Part shown: positions 1-12,027 of the stretch, one piece after another | Layout: each line of letters begins with the position of its first letter | How positions within the stretch are numbered: position 1 is the stretch's first letter | Assembly (NCBI RefSeq): GCF_030272615.1 | Contig: NC_081413.1 | Span: 144,870,476-144,934,475, forward strand | Direction: 5' to 3' | DNA: 64,000 nucleotides | DNA from: Cryptomeria japonica | Lineage: Eukaryota; Streptophyta; Pinopsida; Cupressales; Cupressaceae | The notes under the pieces: model-generated | Seen by the model: the letters and a program-made list of their open reading frames with translations, nothing else | Told to the model about the DNA's origin: nothing | Database searches by the model: none | Position numbers and translations under genes: made by a program

Positions 1-1022
1 TATATAAGGAAATGCGATGACATATTTATCTAAAAGGCTATTCTTTGGTTCTAAGAATGACCCATTCTATAAGGGAAAAGTGGTGACATCTTTCTCTAAA
101 AGGTTGTGCTCTGGTTCTGAGAATGACCCACTACATAAGAGATACAATGCGCGAGAGAAATATAGTACAAAGGGAGCAGTGTAGGTGCCCCCCCCTTAAT
201 ATGACAACATAGTTTAATGTTGATATCTAAAGGAAAGTAGAAATGGGATACCTACCTTCATCACAAAGAAGATATCCATTATGCAACAATGTCATAGATC
301 CAAGCAAGAGAGGGAATACTTGTCAAGAAAGGATAAGATAGTTGAAAACATATATCTTGTTGTAAGTGTAAAGGAGATCCTTGGAGAAGATATCTTTGCC
401 TAAAGACATCTACCTCCAAGAGGAGTTGTCTTAGAAAAATATAACATCTTCTAGAATGAAGTGTAGGAGAGAACAAGAATTCAATCCTTCCTCCAATTGC
501 TAGGTGAAACTGATTCTTCATGAAGGATGACTCACTTTTATCCCAATGGGGATGTGTGAATTTATTATAGATGTACATTACCAAGTATGAAAGAGATTGC
601 AGTCAAGGACTTACACCTCTTGTATAAGAGATAACTCTTTAGAGAACAACAACAATTCCACACAAGGAATGACATCAAGTAATAAAACTCACACCATCCA
701 CAACATAGGAAAGAATGGATCCTTAGAGAAAGTGAGAGGGAGAGAGATCATTGCCCCCCAAGTGTAGGATAATGAGAAGAATTACATAACTTCTAGAGAG
801 AGATTACTCATAAGAGATGCACCATTTCAAGCAAGGAATACATCCTATCCAAGGAACAACCATGCGCTCGCATGAAGGATAACTCCATTCAAAAAAGGAA
901 ATCAAGTTATGAATAACAAAATAGAAGAGGTAATTTGAAAAGAGAGAGAAAGAAGAAGAAGGTTCACAAAATTTATCTAAGGAGAGATCTTTTGTAATAG
1001 ACATATTGTTTCAAGCAAGGAG
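1..1022. repeat. Old degenerate repeat flank (host of El1 and El3)
   Basis: No gene is recognisable. The stretch is AT-rich and built from diverged repeats: phrases such as 'caagcaagga', 'catgaaggataactcc' and 'atcaagttatgaataa' recur. The block near 730-960 matches the sequence that continues after El1 and El3 at 21973-22160, including a shared 'ttgccccccaag...' segment and purine-rich GAGAGAAAGA runs. It therefore looks like two or more copies of a unit of roughly 170-200 bases, split by the later insertions. The longest minus-strand frames (279-584, 804-1004) are probably chance openings. It could be the inside of a much older retroelement. Confidence 0.5.
14..145. repeat. Two 66-base imperfect tandem units
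   Basis: Unit 1 (14-79) and unit 2 (80-145) align end to end. Both have 'g.ggtgacat', then 'ctaaaaggyt', then 'ggttctragaatgaccca', then 'ataag'. The differences are mostly single-base transitions. This is a local duplication inside the old repeat flank, with no coding sense seen. Confidence 0.7.
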
Positions 1023-2478
1023 TGTTGGCATTTTTAGATTGTTGGCATTTTGCATATAGATTGCATTAATGATATGTTGTCATTGATGTCAATTGAACCA
1101 GTGAATGGTATTCATGATATTGCTGATGTTATTGTTGTTATTTCTATTGTCTTGTAACCGCTATGATAAACTTTAAGGAAGATGTTGTAAACTGGTACAT
1201 GGTAGTTTGTAAGTTGAACCGGTGTAAAGGGTTAAACCTTTCTATTTTATGTAACCGGTAAACCCTACTAGTTGTTTTCTAGTTAAACCCTAATTGATCA
1301 AGTTTGTTGGTTTAAGATCTAATCTTGAGCGGTAATTATGGAGACACATGTGATCATTCTATGAGGATTAGTTCATATTGATTTGGCACGTTTGTTATCT
1401 TGGAAATGAGCAAAGTGGATTGCATCTAATAGCATAGCGCGTGATGAGTTACAAAGTATGAAGAAGCAGTGATCATGGAGTGGTTGGAATTTTATTGATT
1501 AATGTGAAGAGATTGTTATGATTTATAATGGTCAAGATTGTACTGACTTGTTTGTAATCTCAATGATGAGAATTACATTTTTGTTGTGTTACCAACCTAG
1601 ATGATTTGTATTTAAGGTCGATGATATTGTTTTGTTAAGTGTTGGAAAAGTTGACAAGATTGGCAAAAACTAGTTGAGTGTGTTGTTGCCTAACCGGTGG
1701 ATGGATCTGAAGTTTGAGTAAAGGCGTATTGAAGCTTAAGAAGGATTTGATCAAGAAGATGTAGTGCTATTTAGACAAATCAAGAAAACTTGTTATTTTC
1801 TAACTTTTACAATAGAAATTGAAATCCCCTAATTGGGTAAGCTCTAACAAGCTTGGTTACTTTCTAAATCCTCTAACAAGGTAGTCCATTAGTTTGGATT
1901 CTCAAATCCTCTAGCGATCTTACTCCTAATAGGGTATTGTGCTTTTCATCAAGGCATATTTGTAAATCCCTTAACTAGGTGATTCCTTACAGAATCAGTT
2001 CTTAACAGGACTTGTTGTAAAAGCTTTAACAAGATTGGCTCCTAATAGGGCAAACTTTAGAAGAGTTCATATAGCTATCCTTGTGAGTCTTATCTCACCA
2101 TGGTTTTTACCTATTTGAGTTTTCCACGTATAAATATTTGTGTCAAGTGGTGAATGCTTTTGTGGTTATGATCTTATTTGTTGATTTGATTAACTACTTA
2201 ATTATTCTGATAAGGCATGATAATTGGAAGCATTGGGAGATGAATATGATTGACATATGATTAAGCATTTTTGATGTTTACAAGATTGAAGTTGTTTACT
2301 CCTAAGTTGTCATAACAGTCAAACCGGTTGATGTTGGTAATCTTTGAGATATTATCTTGAATGAGTAATATGTTGATAAGTTCATTTTTGAGTTTGGGAG
2401 TTTGTATCAGTTTTTCAGTATACTAATTCACGCCCCCTTATTATTCTACCAGATACTTATTCTTTCATCATACCATTA
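1023..2478 (+). repeat. El1 5' LTR
   Basis: Begins TGTTGGCATTTT and ends ...ACCATTA, where the right LTR keeps the canonical CA end. It pairs along its whole length with 8121-9565. It is longer because its first 17 bases occur twice: 1023-1039, then TGTTGGC restarts at 1040. The target duplication AGGAG directly precedes 1023, so the outer copy is the true terminus. Repeated 'ctaacaagg' phrases lie in the right half. A weak TATA-like 'tatttaag' lies near 1610. Confidence 0.93.
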
Positions 2479-2496
2479 ATTGATATCAGAGCATCT
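2479..2496 (+). other. El1 primer-binding site
   Basis: ATTGATATCAGAGCATC directly follows the 5' LTR. It is the plant copia tRNA-iMet primer site with G changed to A at the fifth base (family form attGgtatcagagc). Confidence 0.85.
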
Positions 2497-2549
2497 CAGG
2501 TCCTCTTTAACCTAAATCCTAACAACTTGAGGAAAAGGTCTTGTAGATC

Positions 2550-3470
2550 ATGATGAAGAAAGAAGGTCCAAAGTTCAACAAAGATAACTATAGGATATGG
2601 AGTGACAAAATGAAGATTTACATTAAGAGTCTAGGAAGTCAGTATTGGAATCATATAGAAACTAAGTATAATGCACCTACTGGAACTCTAACTGATGATC
2701 AGAAGAAAGAACAACAAGAGAATCATCAAGTATTAGAGGCTATTATCAATTCCCTGTCTGATGTTGAATATGTAGATATTCATGGTCTTGAAACTGCAAA
2801 TGAAGTATGGAAAAAACTTGAAGAGATTTATAGCGGTGATGAACATGTTAAGATTGCTAAAGAGGAGAGTTTAAGAGGAAAGTTTGATGACTTGAGAATG
2901 TCTGATGGTGAGAATATCCAGCAGTATGGTCAAAGGATAAAAGAGATAGTTTGTGAAATAAAGAGTGCATGAGGGAAATTGGAAGATGCTACAGTAATTA
3001 GTAAGGTACTGAGAACCTTGCTATCGGTCTATGCTAGCTGACTTGCAGCTATTCAAGAGCTGAAATCCATTGACAAAACAAAGGTAACTCTTGACTCTAT
3101 CATTGGAAAACCTACTACTTTTGAACTAAATGGCTATGATGGTAGTGTACAAAAATCAGAATCTACATTCAGAGCTTCTATCTCTAACTCATATATGGGA
3201 AGAAGTAGAGATACTGAGCATAGCTATGAATCTAGATCCAACAGAGATGTTGATGATGAAGATAGTTTAGTGGAGCTTGAAGCATTGTTGGCAAAACAAC
3301 TGCCTAGAGGAATTGGGAAATACAGAGGTAAGCTACCATTGAAATGTTTTGCTTGCAATAAGATTGGTCATATAGAAGCTAATTTCCCTAATGGTGAAAA
3401 TGAATACAAGAGAGACAAATTTAAGAAATATAAGGGTAAAGGCAAGAGAGATTGTCTTTTTTGCTATTGA
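2550..3470 (+). pseudogene. gag: El1 gag (UBN2-type capsid plus zinc knuckle), broken
   Basis: Encodes the copia capsid precursor. The frame opens at 2550 with the typical 'YrIWsdKMkiYIkSLG' gag start and runs 140 codons to a TGA at 2970-2972. Homologous sequence continues and reopens at 3195-3470. The zinc knuckle near 3347-3390 reads C-F-A-C-N-K-I-G-H-I-E-A-N-F: the final Cys of the CCHC signature is Phe, so zinc binding would be lost. A second in-frame stop lies near 3038 (possible CGA to TGA). The gag frame overlaps the downstream pol frame at 3391, which indicates a frameshift from the single ancestral gag-pol reading frame. Confidence 0.85.
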
Positions 3471-5000
3471 CAGTGGTATTACTGATGAAGAATCAAATGA
3501 TGATGCTAGTGAAGATATTGTGTTTGTAGCTATTAAGGAAGAGATATTAGATCAAAAGGTACTAGCATCCAGGATGGATAACTCTGATGATTGGATCATT
3601 GATAATGGTTGTTCACATCACATGCCTGGTGATCGAAGCAAATTTCTTTTCTTGAAAGAATTTGATGGTGATGTTGTCAGATTTGGCAATGACTCACCCT
3701 ATATGGTTAAAGGTAAGGGAGTTATTTCTCTTAATGGGAAGAGCAGTGTTGATGATGTCTATTTGGTTGAAGGCCTAAAGAACAATCTTCTGAGCGTGGC
3801 ACAACTTAATGATAAAGGATATCCACTGGATTTTAGAAATGGTATGTGCAAAATATTTGACAAAAAAGATGAATTGATTGCAACTGGGAAACAGACCAGA
3901 GGTAATCTATTTCATCTTAATCATAAAGTTAGCAACTATTTGATTGCAAAAATAGATGATAGCAGGCTTTGGAATGGGAGATTTTGTCATATAAAATTTG
4001 ATAACATTGTTAAAGTGAGGAAGTCTAAGATAGTAAGAGGTCTACCTCAGATAGACAAACTAGTTAATGCTCATTGTAAAGAATGTCAGTTAGGAAAGAT
4101 GACTTCTTCAACTTTCAAGAGAAAGTCCTCGATAGAGAACTTGTTAGATTTGGTTCATACAGATCTATGTGGACCAATAAGAACTAGAAGTATTTCAGGT
4201 GATAGATATTTCATGATCTTCACTGATGATTGTTCAAGAATGATGTGGGTCACATTCTTGAAGGATAAGAATGAAGATTTTGGTAAATTCAAGGTATTCA
4301 GAGCCTTAGCTAAGAAAGAGAGTGACAAAAAGACAAAATGTCTGAGAATAGATCAAGACGGTGAATTCACTTATGGGGAATTTACTAAGTATTGTGATGA
4401 GAATGATATCAAGCGACAACTTTCTGCACCAAGGACACCATAGTAGAATGGTATAGCAGAAAGGAACAACCGGTCAGTGGTTGAAGCAACTAGAACTATG
4501 TTGATACAAGGAAATGTAGCAAAAACATTTTGGAGAGAAGCTATAAGTACAATGATCTACACAATCAACTGAGTTCTGGTGAAAAGAGGGAAGGACAAGA
4601 CACCTTGTGAGTAGTGGTATGGAAGATCACCTAATGTTAGCTATTTTAAGATCTTTGGTAGCAAGTGTTTTATTAAAAGAGGTGATTACATAAGCAAGTT
4701 TGAAGCTAAGAGTGATGAAGGAATATTTCTTGGTTATTCCACCAAGAGTAAGGCCTACAAATGCTTCAACAACTGGACACAGAGAATTGTTGAAAGTGTT
4801 GATGTTCATGTAGATGAATGTCCTGAAATTTTAGAAGGAACTAATTCAGAGAGAAAGGATGAAAATCCTTGCATTTTTCTTTTGGAACCTAAAACTATTA
4901 AAATAGAAATGGGTAAAGAAAATCCTGATCTACTTGTTTAAACTGGAACAAATAAATTCAGAGGAAGAAGAAAATAAAGAAGTTGAACCCGATGAGAATG
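3391..5000 (+). pseudogene. pol: El1 protease and integrase part of pol, broken
   Basis: An open frame at 3391-4443 covers the aspartic protease motif and most of integrase. The protease active site reads I-D-N-G-C-S-H-H-M: the usual D-S-G is D-N-G, a G-to-A change. The gag-pre-integrase zinc region follows (about 3965-4100, ending C-K-E-C-Q-L-G-K). The integrase core has H-T-D-L-C-G (first Asp, about 4155) and R-I-D-Q-D-G-E-F (second Asp, about 4345). The frame stops at two consecutive TAG codons (4441-4446), where the family has a glutamine pair. Beyond them, N-G-I-A-E-R supplies the catalytic Glu, so homology is uninterrupted. Further stops at about 4569 and 4614. Confidence 0.88.
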
Positions 5001-5149
5001 ATCATGTTATTCCTAGATATGTGAGACTGAATCATAGTCCTGAGTAGATTATTGGGGATAAGGATGTTGGAGTACTAACTAGAAAGAAAATTAGAGAGAA
5101 CTCTTGCATGATCTCTACCATTGAACCTAGAAGTGCTAAGGAGGCATTT

Positions 5150-6411
5150 AGTGATGATCATTGGGTGAAAGCAATGTAGGAGGAATTGGATCAAATTGAG
5201 AAGAACAACAATTGGACCCTGATACCCTAACCAGTAAACAAGAATATTATAGGTACTAAATGGGTGTTCAGAAAAAGTTAAATGAAGATGGTGTTGTAGT
5301 TCACAACAAGGCAAGATTAGTTTGCAAGGGTTATGCGCAAGAAGAAGGAGAAGATTATGGTGAAACTTTTGCACCAATAGAAAGACTGGAAGGATTTAGA
5401 ACATTACTTACATTTACATCCCATAAGAAGTTCAAGGTATACCAGATGGATGTTAAGTCTGTATTTTTGAATGGGATATTGGAAGAAGAGGTTTATATAG
5501 AGTAGTCTGATGGTTATGCATTGATAGATAAGGAAGACATGGTATGCAGATTGCATACAAATTTATATGGATTAAAGAAGACACCCAAAGCATGGTATGA
5601 ACAATTTCATATACGTCTGATGAAGATAGAATTTGCAAGAACCAATGATGACAACAAAATTTATCTCAAGTCTGAAGGAGATGGAATACTAGTCAGTGAA
5701 GGATTTGTTGATGACAGTATATTTGGAGGTAATGATGTCATGAGAAATAGTTTTGCAGATGAAATGAAGAATGAGTTTGAGATGTCATTAGTAAGGGAAA
5801 TTAAAAATTTCATACGCTTGCGGATACAATAGATGAAGAATGGTATTTTCATATCTGAATCTAAGTATGTGAAAGATGTTTTGAAGACTTTTGGCATGAG
5901 TGACTATAAACCAGTTGGAACTCCAATGGTTACAAGTTGTAAATTGTCCAAGGAAGATGCATCTAAGTCTATAAATGAAAAGGAATATAGGTCAATGATT
6001 GGGAAATTACACTATGTTGTTCATAGTCGACTGGATATTGCCCATGCAGTTGGTATAGTTGCTAGATTTCAGAAAAATCCAAAGGAAGCACATCTGATAG
6101 CAACCAAGAGAATTTTTAGATATCTGAAAGGTACAGTTGACTATGGGTTATGGCATCCATATGGAGGAAACTTTGATTTGAAGGCATACAGTGATGCTGA
6201 TTGGGCAGAAAATATTGATGACCGAAAGAGTACTACTGGTGGAGCATTCTTTCTAGGAGGAAGGCTAGTTTCATGGAGTGGTTTGAAGAAGAGTTGTACT
6301 TCACAATCTACTATGAAAGCTGAGTATGTAGGATCTTACATGAATTGCACACAAGCTATTTGGATGAGGCAAATTTTGGAAGGTTGTAAGATGAAGATAT
6401 CATAACCTATA
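5150..6411 (+). pseudogene. pol: El1 reverse transcriptase and RNase H (first part), broken
   Basis: Copia RT is recognised from G-T-K-W-V-F (about 5250), [17 protein letters not shown] and the catalytic box F-V-D-D (about 5706; family Y-V-D-D). Open pieces are 5260-5505, 5521-5832 and 5833-6405. The stops that separate them at 5503-5505 and 5830-5832 are TAG where glutamine is expected. RNase H starts near 6180 with Y-S-D-A-D-W-A and continues to I-W-M-R-Q-I-L-E-G, where solo LTR El2 interrupts it. The remaining 83 codons resume at 7516. Confidence 0.9.
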
Positions 6412-7515
6412 TGTTAGGAACCAGGAAGGACAACTGAGAGGGGGGGTGAATCAATTGTCAATATATTACAACCCAAAACCAATTAATTCAACTTAAAACT
6501 TAGTGCCAGTAAAATAGATTAATAGTTATAGCAGTACCAGTATAACTTAATGCATGAAACAGAAAGAGAAACAACATCCACAACACATGACACAAAGATT
6601 TTGACATGAAAACCCTGTAAGGGAAAAAACCACAATGGGAAACCTTACCCACAATTAGATGATACTATTGTAGATAGTAAGTGAGTACAATAATGGGGTC
6701 TCCACATGCAGAAAGGCCAACCTCCTAGAGCTCACTTCTCACTCACAAAATAGGAGTCACACTAACTACAATTGGATGGTTAAATCTAATAACAATGTAC
6801 TACTTCAATATAGCATATGCAATATTGGATTCAATACTAGTTTAAGCTCTGACCATGAGTGCCAAATACCTTCATAAACTTTCCTTCAACCTTCAGATAA
6901 TGTTTGCGTCATTCGCACAAGGATCTGCTTAATTTTGCTCTTCACATTGATCTTCAATATTTGCACACACTCATAATATGATCTTCAATAAGATCTTACA
7001 ATTATTTATACAAAACCCTAAGACCTCATCATAAGGTCAGCTCACTAAAGATATTACAATTACAAAATAAGTCTTGATGTGATACAATATGTCGGCTCAA
7101 TACATTTACAAATTATCAAATCAATAAACCATTTACAAAATGTGTCGTGCTGATCTAGAATATGATATCATGTACCAGTCCATAACCTAGACCTATCTGT
7201 CGGAAAGGCAAATATGTGAATCCGATTATTCCAATAAGAAAAACACCAATTCCAAACATCCAAGACATAACCAAATGATCTCCAACTGATAAAAAGTCAT
7301 CATCACTACCAATAAACCATATAACCTACTGGTGAAGCATATATCAGTGACTGTGCATAAGCCAATATCCATGTTGGGACCACAATGTGTCGGTTCAACA
7401 ATAAACCAATATAACCAGAGTACCAAATCAACAATGTAGACCTCCAGGAAGATAAGTGTTGACATCAATGACAAAACTAATGCAACACATGATGAAGTCA
7501 TCCATAATACCAACA
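6412..7515 (-). mobile_element. El2: solo LTR of a copia element, antisense in El1
   Basis: A 1104-base LTR without any internal region: on the plus strand it begins TGTTAGG and ends CCAACA, flanked by a perfect target duplication CTATA (6407-6411 and 7516-7520). RNase H homology of El1 breaks at 6411 and resumes at 7521. Read on the minus strand it resembles the El10 LTR: both end in ...CCTAACA, have a CCCCCCTCTCAG tract near that end, and share the 'ggtaaggtttcccA..atggttttt' block. A solo LTR is the usual product of recombination between the two LTRs of one element. Short minus-strand frames inside it are not genes. Confidence 0.93.
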
Positions 7516-7765
7516 CTATAAAGATTTTGTGTGATAATACAAGTGCAATAAATATTTCTAAGAATCCTATTTTGCATGCAAGGACTAAAAATAGTGAATT
7601 GAAGTATCACTTTTTGAGGGAAAAAGTTTAAAGTAAAGATGTTATCTTAGAGAATATTTCTACCCAGGAGAAACTTGCAGATATCTTTACCAAACCTCTG
7701 CCTAAGACCACTTTTGAGTATCTTAGAAGTTGGTTGGGGGTTGTCCCTCTTCATGAAGTCAGTTG
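7516..7765 (+). pseudogene. pol: El1 RNase H, C-terminal end
   Basis: Continuation of RNase H after El2: C-D-N-T-S-A-I-N-I-S-K-N, then K-Y-H-F-L-R-E-K-V, then I-F-T-K-P-L-P and E-Y-L-R, with the frame ending shortly after 'LGVVPLHEVS' near 7765. The D-N-T-S and the F-T-K-P-L-P phrases are typical copia RNase H tail motifs. A stop (TAA near 7629) interrupts it. Confidence 0.85.
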
Positions 7766-8105
7766 AGCACGATGTTGATTGCATCAATCCCTAAATTACT
7801 TGCACAATCTTACATGAATTGATTATTTTTGAAGTGGATGTATACCATAGGGGGAGCATCAAGTTATAGTATGTTGATGCATAGTGAAAATTTAGAATTA
7901 CATGTTTTACTTTTAATTTGGCATTGTTGTCAAAGGGGGAGAAGAATTACATGATTTAGGAGAAGAATTATGTGTTTGACTAGGTGAACCAGCAACGGAT
8001 TGAAGACAAATAGAGCATGCTGAATACTTGGTAATGTAAACCAAGATTCCTATTTAGTAATCCACAATAGCAATTAGAGGCATTGATATTTGTATTGCCA
8101 TCAAT
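7766..8105 (+). other. El1 3' untranslated region
   Basis: A 340-base stretch between the end of pol and the purine tract, with no reading frame. It contains two purine-rich runs (about 7853-7860 'gggggagc' and 7936-7945 'aagggggaga') resembling extra polypurine tracts, and 'gtcaaagggg', which is also seen before the true tract. Confidence 0.6.
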
Positions 8106-8120
8106 GCCAAAGGAGGAGAT
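8106..8120 (+). other. El1 polypurine tract
   Basis: GCCAAAGGAGGAGAT directly precedes the TGTTGG start of the 3' LTR. This is the plus-strand primer of copia reverse transcription. The same 'tgccaaagg.ggagat' phrase precedes the 3' LTRs of El7 and El10. Confidence 0.85.
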
Positions 8121-9565
8121 TGTTGGCATTTTGCATATAGATTGCATTAATGATATGTTGTCATTGATGTCAATTGAAAAGGTGAATGGTATTCATGATA
8201 TTGTTGATGTTATTGTTGTTATTTCTATTGTCTTGTAACCGATATGATAAAATTTAAGGAAGATGTTGTAAACCAGTATATGGTAGTTTGTAAGTTGAAT
8301 CGGTGTAAAGGGTTAAACCTTTCTATGTTATGTAACTGGTAAACCCTACCAGTTGTTTTCTGTTAAATCCTAACCAATCAAGTTTTTTGGTTTAAGATAT
8401 AATGTTGAGAGGTAATGATGGAGACACATGTGATCATTGTATGAGGATTAGTTCAAATTGATTTGGCACGTTTGTTATCTTGGAAAGGAGCAAAGTGGAT
8501 TACATCTAATGCATAGCGCGTGATGAGTTACAAAGTCTGCTGAAGCAGTGATCATGGAGCGGTTGGAATTTTCTTAATTAATGTGAAGATATTGTTATGA
8601 TTTCTAATGGTCAAGATTGTACCGACTTGTTTGTAATCTTGATGATGAGAATTAGGTTTTTGTTGTGTTACCAACCAAGTTGATTTTTATTCAAGGTCGA
8701 TGATATTGTTTTGTTAAGTGTTGGCAAAGTTGACAAGATTGGCAGAAACTAGTTGAGTGTGTGGTTGCCTAACCGGTGGATGGATCTATAGTTTGAGTAA
8801 AGGAAGATTGAAGCTTAAGAAGGATTTGATCAAGCAGATGTAGTGCTATTCAGATAGATCAAGAAAACCTGTTGTTTTCTAACAATTACAGTAGAAATTG
8901 AAATCCCCTAACTGGGTAAGCTCTAACAAGCTTGGTTACTTTCTAAATCCTCTAACAAGGCAGTCCATTAGTTTGGATTCTCAAATCCTCCAACGAGGTT
9001 ACTCCTAACAAGGTATTGTGCTTTTTATCAAGGTATATTTGTAAATCCCTTAACTGGGTGATTCCTAACATAATCAGTTCTTAACAGGACTTATTGTAAA
9101 AGCTTTAACAAGCTTGGCTCCTAATAGGGCGAACTTCAAAAGAGTTCAGATAGTAATCCTTGTGAGTCTCATCACACTGTGGTTTTTACCTATTTGGGTT
9201 TTCCACGTATAGATATTTGTGTCAAGTGGTGAATGCTTTTGTGGTTATGATCTTATTTGTTGATTTGATTAACAACTTAACTATTCTGATAAGGCATGAT
9301 AATTGGAAGCATTGGAAGATGAATATGATTGACATATGATTAAGCATTTTTTATATTTACAAGATTGAAGTTGTTTATTGTTAAGTTGTCATAACAGTTA
9401 AACTGGTTGATGTTGGTAATCTTTGAGATAATATCTTGACTGAGTTATTTGTTGATAAGTTTATTTTTGAGTTTGGGAGTTTGTATCAGTTTTTCAGTAT
9501 ATTGATTCACCCCCCCCTCCCCTCTCAGTATTCTATGAGATACATATTTTTTCATCGTACCATCA
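8121..9565 (+). repeat. El1 3' LTR
   Basis: A 1445-base copy of the 5' LTR, beginning TGTTGGCATTTTGCATATAG and ending ...GTACCATCA, followed directly by the duplication AGGAG. It lacks the 17-base duplicated start of the left LTR. A C-rich tract (about 9510-9527) lies near its right end, as in the other copia LTRs here. Scattered substitutions from the left LTR indicate a fairly old insertion. Confidence 0.93.
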
Positions 9566-9593
9566 AGGAGAAGATCCCACTCATGGAACATAT
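9566..9593. other. 28-base remnant of the pre-insertion site
   Basis: All that remains of the old repeat between El1 and El3. It starts with El1's target duplication AGGAG (9566-9570) and ends with El3's CATAT (9589-9593). Joining 1-1022, this remnant and 21978 onward gives an uninterrupted old-repeat sequence. Confidence 0.85.
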
Positions 9594-10432
9594 TGTCGTG
9601 CCCAAAGTTTTGGGCAAAAAATGGAACAATTTTTTTTTTTTGAAACACCTAACTCTAAAAAATAATCTACATTAAAAGTGGAATCAAATAAGTCTTGTCT
9701 TAGGTAGGATGTAAATAGAATTGTTTTCTAAGGTTAGATTAATTAACCAACTCAAATAAGCGACATTAATTAATGGAGATTAATTAATCCCAAGAGGGTT
9801 TTCGCAATTTAGTTAGTTAATTTAATTATCTTAATTAAGTTGTCGTTAATTAAAATCAAGGGATAATTAGATATCTCAAATGCATTTAAATCATTCCCGA
9901 CCTAAATAATGATAAAGCTATTTAAATTAATTAATAATCTTCGTTTTACAAATTTTCCCCAAATTAATTTCCACTTGATGACATATTTAATTAAATACAA
10001 AAATTAGCTAAGAAACGTCCTTATTAAAATTCCTTTATAAAATTATGTCAATAATGCAATAAGATAACTATATAAAATTTAAAATAATAAATTTAAATAG
10101 GTCTTCTACTTAACCTCAAATATGTATAATTAATTGTATATATACCTATATGTAGAAAATATAACATATATATAAATTATATACATATAAACATTTTGGT
10201 TAAACAATCTTTATATTTTAACCTATTTATACATGTATATTTATTTTGATAAAAGAACCAACTATGCCCATTAAATATTATCATGCAACTATTAAATAAC
10301 CTTAAATTTTAAGTTATAATTTAAAAGCTTAATTCAAATTTCCCCTCATATTTTACATGCAAACCCTAAGTTTAAAAATTATAATAAAGACTAAAATTCA
10401 AATCCTTCTTTTATGTTTCTATGCTAACCCTA

Positions 10433-10698
<266 letters not shown>

Positions 10699-10840
10699 GA
10701 GTGTGTGTTATGCAGTGTGTTATGCAGGGTTTGACTGAGAGGCGACGGCCATGGAGGCACGATGCCATAAAAAGGGAGCCACAGAGGAGAGGGGGGGTTG
10801 TAGTGGGTGGTGGCACTCATGGGCAAACCACTGTGGATGC

Positions 10841-11040
10841 CCATAGTGGCAGCCCCGTGCCACCCACTGTGGTTATCAATAGTGGCGGCCCCGACGCCAC
10901 CCACTATGGACACCCATAGTGGTGGTGCCGACTCTGCCCATTGTGGTTGGCCATAGTGGTGGACACGGATCCGCCCAATATGGGTACCCATAGTGGCAGC
11001 ACCAACACGGCCTACTATAGATGCCCACAGTGGTGAGTGG
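10841..11040. repeat. 37-base hairpin minisatellite, five units plus a part
   Basis: Units start with C(A/C)ATAGTGG at 10841, 10877, 10914, 10951, 10988 and 11025 (period 36-37). Each unit ends with a near complement such as CCACTATGG just before the next CCATAGTGG, so adjacent units can fold into 9-base-pair stems with about 4-base loops. It is GC-rich in an AT-rich LTR. The partner LTR holds three units plus a part. Confidence 0.88.
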
Positions 11041-12027
11041 GGCTTGGGACGCCATGGGGAGGGGTAAGGGTTTCGGCCCTCCCCAAATTTTTTTTTAATT
11101 TTTTTTTTTTGGTTTTTTTTTTGGGGGGTTTAAAAATATATGTATATATATACATATATATGTATATACACACTTTGCACAATAGGTTATGAAATATGTT
11201 TGTATTTATATTTAAATTTATAAATATATATCAGTCTCTAAGGGTTAAAAGCTCTATTTATTTATTTTTGACAGAACATGCAGGAATAATTTAAAATATA
11301 GATAGCATAGAAGATCTATATATTTCATTTCTTGCTAAATAAATGTAGAGTAAGATTGTAATTTTCACATGAATACCAATATTCTTTTAGCTAGGTTATC
11401 TAGGCTCTAAATATACAACATTAAATTTATTAGAACTATCAGATTTGACAGTTAAATATATCAAAAAGAAAAGGTTCATTTCTCTGATTTTCTAAATCTG
11501 TAAAATGCTCCTATATCTCTTTTCATTTTTACAAACATATAACAAAAGACTTTGTAAACTAAGAGGTTTATCTACAACAATTTCTTTTCTGCATCTTTCA
11601 TTTCCTTAGTAAAAGTGTAGGGATACAAAATAACAGATTTTATAATGAGATAGAATTAAATAAAATTAACATCAACCTTATAGATTACAAAACTTAAATA
11701 AAATGCAATTTTCTTATAATGGATAGGTTTCAGATAAAAGAAAACAAACATTACAACCTTTCATTCAAAAATACTTTTCTCATAGAATAATTTGAATACA
11801 ATAGTCAACTTTTACAATGGGTGGAATACCCCAACTAGTCTCTCATTCCTAATAATGAGGACTTAAGTAAAATAATACCTTTCTTTATAAAAAAATAAAT
11901 ACAACATAAAGATCCTTATTTACATTCTGCAACTAAAATATAATACTGCTTTTCCTATTCTCTTTTTTTTTTCTGCCACTAAACTGAACCTAGCAACTCC
12001 TAGCTTTCCTTCCCAAGCAACCTGCAT

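Larger units (their letters stand above)
1023..9565 (+). mobile_element. El1: Ty1/copia LTR retrotransposon, decayed
   Basis: Complete element bounded by a perfect 5-base target duplication AGGAG (1018-1022 and 9566-9570). LTRs of about 1.45 kb lie at 1023-2478 and 8121-9565, with a tRNA-Met-type primer site after the left LTR and a purine tract before the right one. The domain order is gag, protease, integrase, reverse transcriptase, RNase H, which defines copia (integrase before RT). The RNase H is split by solo LTR El2. Many stops (for example 2970, 4441-4446, 5503, 5830) and a frameshift between gag and pol make it non-autonomous today. Confidence 0.95.

Noticed and set aside
279-584. 101-codon minus-strand frame in the left flank
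   Set aside because: No recognisable motif, lies in degenerate repeat sequence and is not preserved in the sister repeat unit.
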